A stretch of 64,000 nucleotides of DNA from Hepsetus odoe (lineage: Eukaryota > Chordata > Actinopteri > Characiformes > Hepsetidae): the NCBI GenBank assembly GCA_017165825.1, contig CM029370.1, positions 29,908,046 through 29,972,045 of the forward strand, given 5' to 3'. The notes below the pieces were generated by a model. That model was not told where the DNA came from, did not search any database, and saw only the letters and a program-made list of their open reading frames with translations. The translations under genes and the position numbers were made by a program. This document shows, piece by piece, positions 55,175-64,000 of this stretch (position 1 is the stretch's first letter; each line of letters opens with the position of its first letter).

Positions 55175-55417
55175 AGTGAAAGTGATCATTTATGATGAAC
55201 ACAGTGAACCACAACCAAACACATCCTCTGTATTCAACCCACACACACCGTCCAGCAGGGGGCAGAAATATCCAGCACCTGGGGAGCAGTAATGGGGACG
55301 GTACCTTGATCAAGGGAACCTTTGTGTAACCTACTGGTCTGGATTCGGGATTCGAACCCTCGGCCTACTGATCCTGGAGCCTTGTCCTTAAACACTAGGA
55401 CACCACTGCCCCAGAGC
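55175..55417 (-). mobile_element. S1 SINE, complete
   Basis: Complement of tail, gtccagcagggggcagaaat, core, B box (cgggattcgaaccctcggcc) and A box region (cactaggacaccactgcccc). Confidence 0.88.
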
Positions 55418-55429
55418 TGCCACTAAATG

Positions 55430-55575
55430 CAGCATAACCGTGTAGCATAAAGGGTGTTGGTGTAGCCATGGAAATGAGAGTAGGGTAACCATGGTAATGA
55501 ATGTGACCATGGAAACAAGCGCATCATAACCATGAAGTATAACCATTGAAATACATACAGTCTGGGAAATGAGTG
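55430..55575. repeat. degenerate 21-bp repeat around taaccatggaaatgagt, block 1
   Basis: Imperfect units such as gtagccatggaaatgagagt and gtgaccatggaaacaagc recur at about 20-24 bp. A second block occurs at 55,815-55,960. Confidence 0.65.
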
Positions 55576-55814
55576 TAAGGAAGTTTTTATCTACGGGATA
55601 GTTATTATATATATTTCAGTCTATTGTTGGAATATTTTTTACTCCACATTTAACTTCTATTTTGCTTCTGCGTTCTAATTTTATGGGTTTTTTTGTTCGT
55701 TTTACTGCTTCTATTTAAACTCACACAGTGAAGATCAGGGTACAATGAACTATATGTAGCGTAACCGTGTACGTGATGAATAAAGAGCTTTCTAAAATGA
55801 CTTTGGTTTAACTA

Positions 55815-55960
55815 GAAAATGAGTGGAGTGTAGGAAATAAAGAGTAGCCACAAAAAAGAGTGAGACACTAAGCATGAAAATAAGTGTAACCATGGAAATG
55901 AGTTTATGGTAACCACAGAAAGGGACGAAACCTTAGAAATAAGTGTTGTAATGATGGAAC
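55815..55960. repeat. degenerate 21-bp repeat, block 2
   Basis: Units such as gtgtaaccatggaaatgagt and tatggtaaccacagaaaggg. AT-rich unique sequence separates this from block 1. Confidence 0.6.
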
Positions 55961-56565
55961 TGGAGTAAATGTTTGAGGAGTAAACCTCTTCCTGTCCTAC
56001 TTTCCTTCCTTTCAGATCGCTGTGAAAATTGTGAATGAATGCGCAGCTCTGACAGTAACCGTATATGGGCTGCACATTAAAAAGCAATTGACTAATAAAT
56101 ACATCAGCGGTGATTGTGAGAGTGTGTGATACCGGTTTTCATGCAGGTGAAGAGTCATTTGCTTTGCAGTGAATAACAGCCGCTCCTCTCCTGGTGCAGG
56201 AAGGAGGAAAAAACAGGAATCTCCCGCCTGTCATTGCTCTGCGTACGAGCAGCGAGGCTGAATTGAGGTTTCAGCTTTACGACAAAGGCGGAAAACCCAC
56301 TGCCTGTGAATTCCAGTCCAGACTGAAGCACATCTCCTTTAAAAAGGAGGCCGAAAGGAGCAGAGAGCAGCTCAACATGGACTGTAAAATTCTAATTTGT
56401 TCTTATGGTCAACACTCCACAACGGCAGGAACTACCAGATGGTGTTACTGGAATAGTCCGGCAACCTGTGCGATTGTCGAAAATGTTTTGGTTCCAAAAA
56501 ATGGATTACTTGCCATCCTGACGTGCTCGTGATGACGGATGCTACTTAGCCATGAAGTGTGGTCC
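55961..56565. other. unassigned sequence
   Basis: 56,140-56,350 has balanced composition and an open plus frame of 112 codons without family resemblance. It could be conserved non-coding DNA; evidence is lacking. Confidence 0.35.
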
Positions 56566-56569
56566 ATAT

Positions 56570-56700
56570 TTTTGAATCAAATAGTATTTAAGGCCTCAGG
56601 ATTGGAAGTCCCTGTGTTCGAATCCAGGACCCGTCGCATCTTGGGTATCCATGAGCAAGGTACTGTCCCCATCACTGCACAAAGGGTCTGTTGCTTGACC
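56570..56700 (+). mobile_element. S1 SINE, truncated
   Basis: B box (tgtgttcgaatccagg) and core (catgagcaaggtactgtccc). Confidence 0.75.
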
Positions 56701-56721
56701 AAAGTAAGTCTGTATTCATAG

Positions 56722-56937
56722 ATGTGTGGTGGCCTATTGACTAATCCCCAGGATCAGAAGTTGATGGGCTCGAATCCTGGAGGTTGCCCTGAGGTACACT
56801 TGAGCAAGGTATCGTCCCCATCACTGCTCCCCGGGATATGTCTGCCCTGTTGGACGGTGTGTGGGTTAAATCCAGAGGATGTATTTGGTCGTCGTTCACA
56901 ATGACAAACGGTCACTTTCACTTCACTTTCACTTCAG
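56722..56937 (+). mobile_element. S1 SINE
   Basis: Head ggtggcctattgactaatcc, B box (gggctcgaatcctgg), core, tail gtgtgggttaaatccagagg and cactttcacttc end. Confidence 0.85.
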
Positions 56938-57510
56938 AGATAACAGGGTTCAGTTTGACTTCCTCTGCCAAACCATTCCTTCAAACCGTGAAGGAGGTTC
57001 ACGGCCCATCGTGAAGCCAGCGCCCGACTGAAAGTGCGCCAACTGCCCAAGCGAGTCAAGGCGTGACGGCGGCGGCCTCTGAGGTAGAAAGACTCAAATC
57101 GGCAGGGAAGGTGTGTGAATCGGAGTGGAGACGGCCGCTGCAGGGCTCATGCCGAATGCAGGAGAACTCTCGGGGGCAGGCGGAGTTTCTGAGGAGCCGT
57201 CAGAGGGGTTGATGTAAGCGGCTCGGATTGGCAGGGAAACGGCAACGTGTCCGCTTTCATCTGCATCAATCACACATCAGGCCTAATCTGCCTTCAAACA
57301 AAAGATACACACCTTCAAACGAGAGAGAGTGTGTGGAATCGTAACCATGGAGATACTGAGGCAGGAGGCAAGAGCGAGTCTTCGCTACAGCCCATGCTGA
57401 CGGCGCTGAGGTGTCCAGGAGTGCAGCTCTGTTTGAAAACGAGGAGAAAGAAAGAAACAGAACAAACCAGGATCGAGTGACAGAAGGGTCAGGAACATAA
57501 CAGACCTACT
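56938..57510. other. unassigned sequence, locally CpG-rich
   Basis: 57,000-57,260 is noticeably richer in CpG than most of the window (gtgacggcggcggcctctga). I see no convincing TATA, CCAAT cluster or splice donor, so I do not call a promoter. Confidence 0.35.
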
Positions 57511-57514
57511 AGGG

Positions 57515-57955
57515 TACAAAAGTCTTCATCCCCCCATTTCTCTCTGTTCCGCGTGAAAGTGAGACAGTAGGTCAGACATGTAACTCCAGTGTAAACACAA
57601 AGAGAGTTTCATTCTAACCAGCTTTAAACTCAGTATTCACCACAATCACCGTTATTCTTCAGCACAGCCTCAACTCTCTTAGACCAGCTCCTTTCTTTAA
57701 CTCAGGAACACTTCTCAGGCTTCTTGAAGGACGTCCCAAAGCTCTTCTTTGGATGTTGGCTTTGTCCTCTGTGGAGATGATCTCACACTACTTCAGAAAC
57801 TGCTCAGGTACAGAGACTGGACTGAACATGAGAGACAACAACACTGTCCTTCAGGAAGATCTGGAGAACCGTTCCTCAACATGTTAAAAATAGAAGAAAA
57901 TTAGAAGATTTTTGGGACCAAAATATGAAGAAGCTCAAGGCCTTTTGCACAGCAC
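57515..57955 (+). mobile_element. Tc1-like derivative (beta), nearly complete, one 69-bp unit
   Basis: Left end gggtacaaaagtcttcatcc, right end aaggccttttgcacagcact, which are roughly complementary (both of the gtgcaaaagtcttga type). Between them: gtgagacagtaggtcagaca, cttctttggatgttggcttt, one 69-bp unit at 57,803-57,871 and gttcctcaacatgttaaaa. No transposase. It gives the full layout of the beta subfamily. Confidence 0.8.
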
Positions 57956-58052
57956 TCTTCACAGAGAAGAAAAATGAACATGTGGGCTGTGTTCAAACAC
58001 TTTCTTTCTTTTTTCTTTTTTCGTTTTATTTGAAGGTTAGGGTAACACTATT
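57956..58052. other. unassigned short spacer
   Basis: T-rich, no feature. Confidence 0.4.

Positions 58053-58084
<32 letters not shown>
58053..58084. repeat. (CA)n microsatellite
   Basis: Uninterrupted CA run. Confidence 0.97.
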
Positions 58085-58086
<2 letters not shown>

Positions 58087-58952
58087 TTTCCAGCATGTGC
58101 TCCTGTCATCATAATTACAGTCTGTTTTTCAGCGCGTCGTCATCAGTTCTCCTTTTGTTTTGCTTCAGATGAGCAGCGCTGTGAAATATGGAGCTAAAGA
58201 TGTGTTGTGATTAAATTTGCTGGTTTGGTTTATTTCCCACCAGCTCTGCGCTGTGATTGGCTAACAATACTTTCACAATGCAGATGCTGATATAGACAGC
58301 GGTGAATATCACGCCCTTTAGTGCAGGACTTGCAAGACTTTTCCTGCAGTTCCTTTGCCTTTCTGACAAAAAAAAACTCTTTAATTATAAAATTGGAATT
58401 GTGCACCAATGTGACTGTTTCTTTAAGACCCTCGTATGCAAATGAGCTTTAGTGTGGACGTGGGAGTTTTGGACAGGTTCTGCAAATTTATCTTTCACTT
58501 TAACCTTTAAAGGTTTTAAAGTTAAAGGTTTTACCTTTAACTACCGTTAAAACGGTCCCAGTTCTTTCTTTTTTATGTTTTACATCTGATTTACTGTTTT
58601 TCTTTCATTTTTTTATTCTTTTATTAAAATTTTCCCCTTCATCCTTTTGAAAAACTTTTGTCACTGACCCTTGTATGTAGATGAGCTCTCTTCTCATTGG
58701 CTGCCTGTCTTTGTGCCTCGTTATAAAAGCAGTCAGTGAGAATGTGCAGTGGTTTATGTAAATGTGTTTTTGTGATGTCACAGTGAAGTGAATTTAAAGT
58801 GACGGCTTAGTTTTTGTGTAAACAGTGTGGACTGACCTGAAGTTCTGAGATGTGGAGCGTTTGTCTGTGAAAATGAACTTTGACCCCTTGTCCAGACAAG
58901 GTCACCTTCAGCCAGAAACCTTAAAATTTCATTACTGATCAGAGTTCCCACA
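58085..58952. other. unassigned sequence with promoter-like motifs
   Basis: Octamer atgcaaat near 58,437, inverted CCAAT (cattgg) at 58,695-58,700 and ttataaaag at 58,721-58,729 with spacing typical of a core promoter. An earlier gtgattggct lies at about 58,254. The paired cgtatgcaaatgagct and tgtatgtagatgagct suggest a repeated module, so this may be a decayed repeat. No exon is evident downstream. Confidence 0.3.
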
Positions 58953-58954
58953 CA

Positions 58955-59640
58955 TCCTCTTCTTCTTCTTCTTCTTCTTCTTCTTTTGGCTGCTCCTGTC
59001 AGGTTTCGCCACAGCAGATTGTCCATCTTCATGACTTCCTGTCCTCTGCATCTTCCTCTTTCCCACCTGCCTGTCCTCTCTCTCCACGTCCATAAACCTC
59101 CTCTTTGTCCTTCCTCTTCTCCTCTTTCCTGGCACCTCCATCTTCAGCATCCTCCTCCTGATATAATTCTCGTCTCTCCTCTGGACATGTCCAAACTGAC
59201 ACTGACTTGCCTCTCTCACTTTGTCTCCAAAAGTCCAACCTGAGCTGTCCCTCTAATATACTCGTTCCTAATCCTGTCCAGCCTCGTCCCTCCGAATGCA
59301 AATCTCAGCATCTTTAACTCGGACACCTCCAGCTCTGCCTCCTGTGTTTTCATCACCATCTCAAACCCATATAACACAGCTGGTCTCACAACCATCTCCA
59401 ACCAATATAACATAGCTGGTCTCACTACTGTCTCTAACCAATGTAACATGGCTGGTCTCACTACTGTCTCCAACCAATATAACATGGCTGGTCTCACTAC
59501 TGTCTCCAACCAATATAACTTAGCTGATTTCACTACTGTCTCCAACCTGTATAACATGGATGGTCTCACTACCATCCTGTAAAGCCTTCTTTTCACCCTC
59601 TTACAGATCACCCCGACATTCTTCTCCAACAGTCATCCAG
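58955..59640 (-). mobile_element. RTE-like LINE 3' fragment with an expanded 36-bp motif
   Basis: A (TTC)n at 58,959-58,984 lies at the 3' end of the copy. The minus strand then reads RRMLKMEVPGKRRRGRTKRR, RIRNEYIRGTAQV and, upstream, six repeats of a VVRPAMLYWLET-like motif. The 137-codon minus frame is open. Confidence 0.88.
59360..59576 (-). repeat. 36-bp tandem repeat in LINE coding sequence, six units
   Basis: The complement shows ctcactactgtctccaacca with tataacatggctggt every 36 bp. Central units encode LYWLET, in contrast to LYRLET at 49.6 kb and LYGLET in the standard element. Confidence 0.9.
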
Positions 59641-59735
59641 AGTGGGTCTGGAAATGATGGTTTTTCAGTGGTGAATGGAACCAGATGTCCCAAATATGTG
59701 CATTTTATGTCCCCCAGTGATGCTCCATGTGTCTC
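59641..59735. other. unassigned short spacer
   Basis: No feature seen. Confidence 0.4.
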
Positions 59736-59737
59736 TG

Positions 59738-59908
59738 AGAGTCTCTGCGGGACAGTGACGGAGAGTCCATCTGAACTAAATCACTTTTCTTTGTGTCCCT
59801 CCACCATGAACAGGTTCAGTTTTAGTCCAAAGACTTCTGAAACAACATCTCAGGCATCAGGCAGCGTCTCCAGCACCAGTTCATGTCTGTGAGGGACAAT
59901 CGGATGTC
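59738..59908 (-). repeat. unclassified dispersed repeat, copy 2
   Basis: Inverted relative to 10,920-11,108. Shared blocks in complement: tgtgtccctccaccatgaac, ggttcagttttagtccaaag and tcatgtctgtgagggac. Confidence 0.7.
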
Positions 59909-60545
59909 CGGTTCCATTCACACACACTGTGAACGGTTCTGACTCTAATGTTCTCCCCTTCATATACATGCAAGGATATGGTGTTGAGGTGGCTGTGCAA
60001 AACGATGCGACGCTGCACCAGTTCCGTGCTCTTCTGCACCGGGAGGTGACGTGTTAGTGTTTCTGTTGATGTAGATCTTGTCTTTGTTCAGTTTGGCTGC
60101 AGAGACAGACTGTCCTCTTCCTGGGGAGAGAGTTTCTGGAGGGATTCATTTCGTGAACAGTGCTGAAGAAAATGAAAATGATCTGAATTATCTCCCAGAC
60201 CAAGTAAAGTTCGAAGAGACTCTCATCAAAGTTAGGAAATGATCATGTGACCAAATGACCAAGTTCGGGAACCAACATCAAACATGTTCCACTCGCAGCA
60301 AGCTGGTGTTTTCTGAAACGTTCTGTAGAATTGTCTACAAATGCAATGATTTCAAATAATGTATTGATTCCCTAACAACTACAGCCCAGAACGAAGTATA
60401 AATGAACTTAATCAATTCAAATGAACACTTTCAAAAGAGATAGAACACTGAATTCCATAAAACTGAAAAGAAAAAACACGATTCCATGATTTGCGCTGAA
60501 GAAATAAACATCAGATGACGATGATGAAAAAATAATGTCTTTCAC
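59909..60545. other. unassigned sequence
   Basis: No gene or repeat recognised. Confidence 0.45.
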
Positions 60546-60547
60546 TC

Positions 60548-60755
60548 AGGGCTTTCTCTTCACAGTGAGAAGATTGTGGGTTCCATTCCCAGTCTGAAGT
60601 GGACATTCCCAGTCTGAAGTGGACATTCCCAGTCTGAAGTGGACATTCCCAGTCTGAAGTGGACATGTTGTCCCTATATCTGTGTGTTTTCCTCCAGGAG
60701 CTCCGGTTTCCTCCCATCTTGGTGGGATGGCAGATGATACGCTCCCCTCTAGGTG

Positions 60756-60801
<46 letters not shown>

Positions 60802-60856
60802 TGTGTGTGTGTGTGTGAGTGTGTGTTTGTGTGTGTGTGAGTGTGTGTGTGTGAGA

Positions 60857-60890
<34 letters not shown>

Positions 60891-61008
60891 GTCTTTCCTG
60901 CGATGGACTGGTGACCTGTTCAGGGTGTGAGAGCTGAGATACTCTCCATCTCCACCCATGACCCTAATCAGGACAAGTGGCTTAGAAATTGAGTGAGAGA
61001 TGAGTGAG
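60548..61008 (+). mobile_element. V-SINE (S3) with two internal tandem expansions
   Basis: B-box remnant (gtgggttccattcccag), a 20-bp unit repeated four times, V-core (gctccggtttcctcccatct), a (TG)n tract at 60,754-60,894 and the 3' end (gaccctaatcaggacaagtg). Confidence 0.85.
60585..60664 (+). repeat. 20-bp tandem repeat, four identical units
   Basis: Unit attcccagtctgaagtggac at 60,585, 60,605, 60,625 and 60,645; it spans the junction of the B box and V-core of the SINE. Confidence 0.95.
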
Positions 61009-61500
61009 AAATCATTTTGCCAGATGTTCAGCAGAGAAAGAGATGTGTCCTAACTCAGTGTCCCAGTCCATCACCAATGTCTCCCAGTATGACCCTGTTC
61101 CAGTTCTTGGTCCAGCCCTGAAGGTCCTCCTCCAGGGTTCCACTTTAATGATGCAGATAAACTGATGTGCCAGAGAACGATGGTAGAGAATCCTTCTGCT
61201 CACAGCCGGGACGAGAATGTCCCGTCCTCCGCCGCAGCGCAGTAACGATAGAAGACGAGCGATTATCAGACTGAAATCAGGTTCAGAGTGATTTTTGTTT
61301 AAACTTCGCTGATGGAGGTCAACTGTGCTATAAAACCGTAAGGCGCCACAGCTTCGATGAAGATGGTCGTTGGCTAAAGTAGATCGATCTGCCCTGAATA
61401 CCAGCCAATAAGTGCGAAGAAGGAGGGACAAAACTATCCTGTCCCCACAGTCCCAGTGTCCCAGCTAATATCAGCACCAGTGCAGAAGGCATAACAATAC
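61009..61500. other. unassigned sequence leading into the CCAAT array
   Basis: Balanced composition. No exon recognised on either strand; minus frames of 109-139 codons show no family resemblance. Confidence 0.4.
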
Positions 61501-62195
61501 CAACCAATCCCAGTGCAGGAGGCAAACAACACCAGCCGAAGCAAATCCAATCAAAGTAAAGGACACGGCGTAAAGCGAGAAATTTCAACCAATTCCTAAG
61601 TAAGAGGTGTGGCATTACTAACCAATCCCAATGCAGAGGGGAAACAAAACCATCCAATCAAAGCACAAGAGAGTCCTGTCAACCAATCAAGTTGTTCTGT
61701 AATAGGCATGATTAATTCACCCCTTGGCATATGGCGGGGCATCATAAACTAATTCCAGTGCAGGAGGCGGGGCATAATTAACCAATTATATTGGTGAAAC
61801 AATACTAACCAATCCAAGTCCAGGAGGAGGGGCGTTATTAATTAATCTTGGTGAAGGAGGCAGGCCATTATTATTTAACCCAGCATAGGAGGCGTGTCAG
61901 TAATAATTCAGTACAGTATAGGAGGCGTGGCATTGCAAACGTCACAGGAGACGTTACTTGAGCCAGAAAAAAACCATCCAATCAAATCACAGGATGTGGG
62001 ACACACTAACCAATCCGAGCACAGGAGTCGCGAAATTACTAACCAATCCCAGTACAGGAGGCGGGGCTTCCTTAATTAATACCGCTCCAAGAGGCGTGGC
62101 ATAACTAATCGGTCCAATCAGGGAGGTAAATCCTACCATCCAATCTTGGACTAGGCGACCTGCTGCTAGCCAATCGCAGCGCAGGGGGCGGGGCT
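61501..62195 (+). promoter_or_regulatory. array of 14 CCAAT boxes with GC boxes
   Basis: CCAAT begins at 61,504, 61,547, 61,589, 61,622, 61,654, 61,683, 61,782, 61,809, 61,978, 62,010, 62,043, 62,114, 62,140 and 62,170, all on the plus strand. One inverted copy lies at 61,790. Seven intervals are 26-33 bp. GC boxes (ggcggggc) occur near 61,733, 61,766, 62,060 and 62,186. The typical unit is accaatcccagtgcaggagg followed by cggggc. NF-Y binds CCAAT and Sp-family factors bind GC boxes; binding here is inferred. The array is a degenerate tandem repeat with promoter motifs in its unit. Confidence 0.6.
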
Positions 62196-62482
62196 TGTTG
62201 GTAAAGGGGGCCGAAAGAAGAAGTGCGCTCTGTTCAGCTGCGTGTGGGAGAAGTGAGCGCGTCCACTTTTCCTCCAGATATCAGCCCGCTCTCCTGTCTT
62301 CAGTGGGAGGGAGGATCTGATCTGTCCATCATCGCAGTGATGTGCTGGAGGTCTGGAGGGGTGCAGACGCACCTCGTCGCCGTGGATGGAGTTCTTTTTA
62401 CGCGTGGAAATAGGAGAAAACGCCACGGGATAAGGGAGGAATAAGCCGTGCGCGTCCTCGTTGAGGACTCGTCTCGTGGAGG
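62170..62482 (+). promoter_or_regulatory. CpG-rich putative TATA-less promoter and non-coding first exon
   Basis: A last CCAAT (62,170) and a strong GC box (gcagggggcggggc, 62,180-62,193) precede about 290 bp rich in CpG (gtgagcgcgtccac, cctcgtcgccgtgg, ccgtgcgcgtcctcgttg). No TATA box is seen. The segment ends at a good splice-donor match, gtggagg/gtgagc, with GT at 62,483-62,484. A short frame from the ATG at 62,340 ends at about 62,444, compatible with an upstream open reading frame in a 5' leader. The rest of the gene would lie beyond the window, so the product is unknown. The transcription start is not determined. Confidence 0.5.
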
Positions 62483-62570
62483 GTGAGCAGGTGTGCTTTC
62501 TTTCTTGCACGTGCGGTGTGTGTGTTTTTTTTTTTCTCCATCCTTTTTTTTTCTCCCTAAGTTAATCTTA

Positions 62571-62675
62571 TTGGAATTTTCCGTTCCACCTTAAATGGTG
62601 CATCAGTTACATTCTGGCGCCTCGGGCGCCAGAATGTAACTGATGCACCATTTAAGGTGGAACGGAAAATTCCAA
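62571..62675. repeat. perfect palindrome, 51-bp arms, 3-nt centre
   Basis: The left arm is 62,571-62,621, the centre tcg 62,622-62,624, the right arm 62,625-62,675. I compared all 51 positions and found no mismatch. The arm begins ttggaattttccgttccacc and ends acattctggcgcc. No target duplication is clear at the edges. It may be a palindromic miniature transposon; a hairpin transcript or an assembly artefact are alternatives. Confidence 0.9.
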
Positions 62676-63195
62676 AAAAGGAACTTTAGATTCTGAATGA
62701 GGGCACGTTGAGGAGGGGAGGTGGGGCAGATATGCCACCTTGCATGTCTCACCTGTGTTGCTTCTCCTGAAGTGTCTTGTGAGCTTTTTTTCCTTTTTGT
62801 TCTCCATTTGGAACAAATGTTGGGTTTTCAGCTCATTATAGAAACCTTGCTTTCATTTGGAGGCTCCTGCTCTTTCTCCAGAGGTGCTGCATTCACACTC
62901 CTCCTCTCTGCACCACAGACACCTGCACAGGTGGGCTGGTGGTGGGTGGGTGGGAGGTTTTTTGCAGGAGCTCGATCAATAAAAAACTGCAGCTGTGAGG
63001 TCAAGCCTGTGGAAATTCAGAGCCTGGGATTGCTTGTCCAGAAGTATCCAGACGCTCCTTTTATTGATCACAGCTGGGTTAAAGTGGCCAAAAAGGCAAA
63101 AATGAAGCAGGGATAAAACGGGAGACATCTTCTGGGACATTTATCCAGATATTTTTCATGCATACATCCTGGAAGCTTCTGTAACTTACTCAATC
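62676..63195. other. unassigned sequence, presumed intron
   Basis: A 131-codon plus frame (62,721-63,116) has no family resemblance and no splice-acceptor support. Otherwise nothing recognised. Confidence 0.4.
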
Positions 63196-63199
63196 CTCA

Positions 63200-63417
63200 T
63201 TCAGCTTTCATTTAGGAACTAGACTCCATGACTGGGATTGTGGGATTGAGTCCCGGACCAGTAGGTTAGCCTGAGGTTCCCTAGAGAAAGGTACCGTCCC
63301 CATCAACGCTCCCCAGGTGCTGGATGTGGCTGCCCACTGCTGGACAGCGTGTGTGGGTTAAATACATTTGTTGAGGTTCACTGTGTGCTGATCAGTAGTC
63401 ACTTTCACTTTCACCCG
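63200..63417 (+). mobile_element. S1 SINE
   Basis: B box (gggattgagtcccgg), core (gagaaaggtaccgtcccca), tail (gtgtgggttaaatacat) and cactttcactttcac end; A box eroded. Confidence 0.85.
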
Positions 63418-63579
63418 GGCGGTGCATCCTTTTGGCCGTGGTCATTTGAGTCTAGTTGACGTTTGAAGCTAACAGGAAGTCTTACTGTGTCCTAAACCAC
63501 ACCCACAAGCTCCGCCTTAATGAAGAGCTGCAGGAGGTTTTGACTTGTCCTTTCAGAAACATCAGCCAAGCTCTAAACT

Positions 63580-63755
63580 AACCCACACCCACCGTCCAGC
63601 AGGGGGCAGACATATTCGGTACCCGGGGAGCAGTGGTGGGGCAATGCTACCTTGATCAAGGGAACCTAAGGGCAACCTCCTGGTCCTGCATTCAAATCCA
63701 AAGCATTCTGATCCTTGGGCCTAGTCCCTAAAATTTAGGCCACCACCGTTCCCCT
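63580..63755 (-). mobile_element. S1 SINE
   Basis: Complement of tail, gtccagcagggggcagacat, core, B-box remnant (tgcattcaaatccaaagc) and head (taggccaccaccgttcccc). Confidence 0.82.
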
Positions 63756-64000
63756 CTCTCTTCTCTAAACCACATCTGGAGCACTGTGGACGTTTTGTTT
63801 CCTTTAAAGCACGCTGTCCCTGGGGTCTGTTCCATTGTTAATGATCTGATTTAACACCCACACACTGGTCTCCAAAGCTCCGCACTGGAAGCAGCGAGCG
63901 ATAAGAAAAGAATAATATTACATAATTTCATCAGTATATAATAAGTATCACAGCATTAAGTTTGATGTGATTGTACAAAAGAGGGCCCACATTCAATCAG
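63756..64000. other. unassigned sequence
   Basis: Nothing recognised up to the window edge. Confidence 0.4.

Noticed and set aside
61012..61657. Minus-strand proteins of 109 and 139 codons upstream of the CCAAT array
   Set aside because: No family match; overlapping frames in GC-balanced DNA without splice signals. The repeats explain part of them.
62721..63116. 131-codon coding exon downstream of the putative first exon
   Set aside because: No recognisable domain, no convincing acceptor with polypyrimidine tract at its start, and low-complexity stretches within.

Overview
The window looks like gene-poor, repeat-rich genomic DNA of a ray-finned (teleost) fish. The grounds are the repeats themselves. 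There are many copies of an RTE-like non-LTR retrotransposon of the kind widespread in fish, tRNA-derived SINEs including V-SINE (DANA/HE1-type) copies, and Tc1/mariner-like elements with TA target sites. Microsatellites (CA, GA, CTAT/CTGT, ATCC, ATT) and vertebrate-type telomeric hexamers are also frequent. There is no bacterial-style gene packing, no rRNA, no CRISPR array and no convincing intact protein-coding gene. The species cannot be named from the sequence; an otophysan fish is plausible but unproven.

Layout. 0-7 kb: a LINE fragment, a Tc1-like derivative with a 69-bp internal tandem repeat, a 36-bp minisatellite and several SINEs. 7.0-10.1 kb: the longest LINE copy, with recognisable endonuclease, reverse transcriptase (FADD box) and C-terminal regions, broken by stops and frameshifts and ending in an (ATT)n tail. 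It and a neighbouring SINE lie inside a degenerate 21-bp tandem repeat. 10-13 kb: a long CTAT/CTGT tract followed by a 541-bp non-autonomous Tc1-like element with very long inverted repeats. 13-27 kb: LINE ends, SINEs, Tc1-like derivatives and long low-complexity arrays. 27.7-29.4 kb: about 700 bp of GA-rich purine tract, a CT tract and about 660 bp of telomere-like CCCTAA repeats punctuated by CGTAG. 30-61 kb: more of the same repeat families with unique stretches between them, a 33-bp tandem array at 39.2 kb, the end of a second LINE type at 41.5 kb and a decayed Tc1 transposase gene at 52.3-52.9 kb.

The only stretch that looks like the start of a host gene is at the right end. At 61.5-62.2 kb, 14 CCAAT motifs lie in a degenerate repeat that also carries GC boxes. 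This leads into a CpG-rich segment (about 62.17-62.48 kb) with a good splice-donor match at 62,483, which I read as a TATA-less promoter and non-coding first exon on the + strand. About 90 bp into the presumed intron is a 105-bp structure whose two 51-bp arms are perfect inverted repeats.

Repeats within repeats are the main theme. At least three transposon families carry internal tandem arrays: 69 bp in Tc1-like derivatives, 36 bp in LINE coding sequence at two loci, and 33 bp in an unclassified dispersed repeat. Insertions are nested in SINEs, LINEs and minisatellites. Most long open reading frames here are by-products of tandem repeats whose unit length is a multiple of three.
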